A DNA stretch of 12,846 nt from an uncultured Collinsella sp. (GTDB taxonomy: Bacteria > Actinomycetota > Coriobacteriia > Coriobacteriales > Coriobacteriaceae): positions 1 through 12,846 of the forward strand of contig URNM01000052.1 of assembly GCA_900549185.1 (NCBI GenBank), in the 5' to 3' direction. Each line of letters opens with the position of its first letter. The first letter of the stretch is position 1. Shown here in pieces: positions 12,720-12,846 of this stretch. The notes beneath the pieces were generated by a model. That model searched no databases, was not told the origin of the DNA, and saw only the letters and a list, made by a program, of their open reading frames with translations. Position numbers and translations under genes: made by a program.

Positions 12720-12755
12720 AAATAGACAGGCGGCGGCGCTGCGACAGCCCACCCC

Positions 12756-12797
12756 CTACTCCCACTCTTGCTCGTAAATATTGAGCGACTTCACGTA
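12756..12797 (-). CDS. Possible C-terminal end of an unidentified gene
   Basis: Reading the minus strand from the genomic edge gives YVKSLNIYEQEWE followed by TAG. The residue mix is protein-like and the position fits a gene upstream of the AbiEi-like gene, but 13 codons are too few to identify a family or to prove coding. Everything before it is missing from this contig. Confidence 0.3.
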   Translation of the reverse strand, partial: YVKSLNIYEQEWE

Positions 12798-12798
12798 C

Positions 12799-12846
12799 CT
12801 GTCTCTTATACACATCTGACGCTGCCGACGACTAGTCGAGTGTAGA
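12799..12846 (+). other. Illumina Nextera adapter sequence (not genomic)
   Basis: CTGTCTCTTATACACATCT (12799-12817) is the reverse complement of the Tn5 mosaic end used in Nextera libraries. It is followed by GACGCTGCCGACGA (reverse complement of the read-1 side adapter), an 8-base index CTAGTCGA (12832-12839) and GTGTAGA, the beginning of the P5 end. This is untrimmed read-through that the assembler placed at the contig end. Confidence 0.98.

Overview
The window reads as one complete 12.8 kb contig from a draft assembly of a high-GC actinobacterium. The style of the genes (a membrane Ser/Thr kinase with a DUF6273-like ectodomain, an AbiEi/DUF559-type protein, intergenic palindromes) suggests a gut Coriobacteriia such as Collinsella. 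That placement is an inference from overall character, not from a marker gene. The left edge cuts a DEAD-box helicase gene. The right edge ends in 48 bases of Nextera sequencing adapter, so real genome stops at about 12798.

Layout: (1) 1-1929, minus strand: RNA helicase with a long basic Arg/Gly-rich tail, lacking its 3' end. (2) 2436-5654, plus strand: a signalling pair, an FHA-domain protein followed by a transmembrane Ser/Thr kinase with a C-terminal DUF6273-like domain. A hairpin terminator and a long perfect inverted repeat separate them. (3) 5828-9022, plus strand: a self-contained copper cassette of Cu(I)-exporting P-type ATPase (copA), HMA copper chaperone (copZ) and copper-sensing repressor (csoR). 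Its promoter carries a GC-tract palindrome of CsoR-operator type in a 19-bp spacer. The likely logic is that copper enters, CsoR releases the promoter, CopZ carries Cu(I) to CopA, and CopA exports it. (4) 9135-9608, plus strand: a small membrane protein with a zinc ribbon, ending at a bidirectional terminator shared with (5) 9708-11078, minus strand: a metal-dependent amidohydrolase. (6) 11487-12557, minus strand: an AbiEi-like protein with a DUF559-type nuclease-fold C-terminus. (7) A possible last 13 codons of another minus-strand gene just before the adapter.

The most striking unexplained feature is a family of 57-bp palindromic elements (16-bp arms around GATCTGTAACA, a variable 25-bp core). 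There are seven copies, all in the same orientation whatever the direction of nearby genes. Five of them lie in two short tandem arrays (three and two copies) with an almost exact 80-bp period, one array on each side of the AbiEi-like gene. Separately, each of the three intergenic gaps after copA holds a different large inverted repeat. The window is therefore unusually rich in palindromic intergenic DNA of at least four or five kinds.
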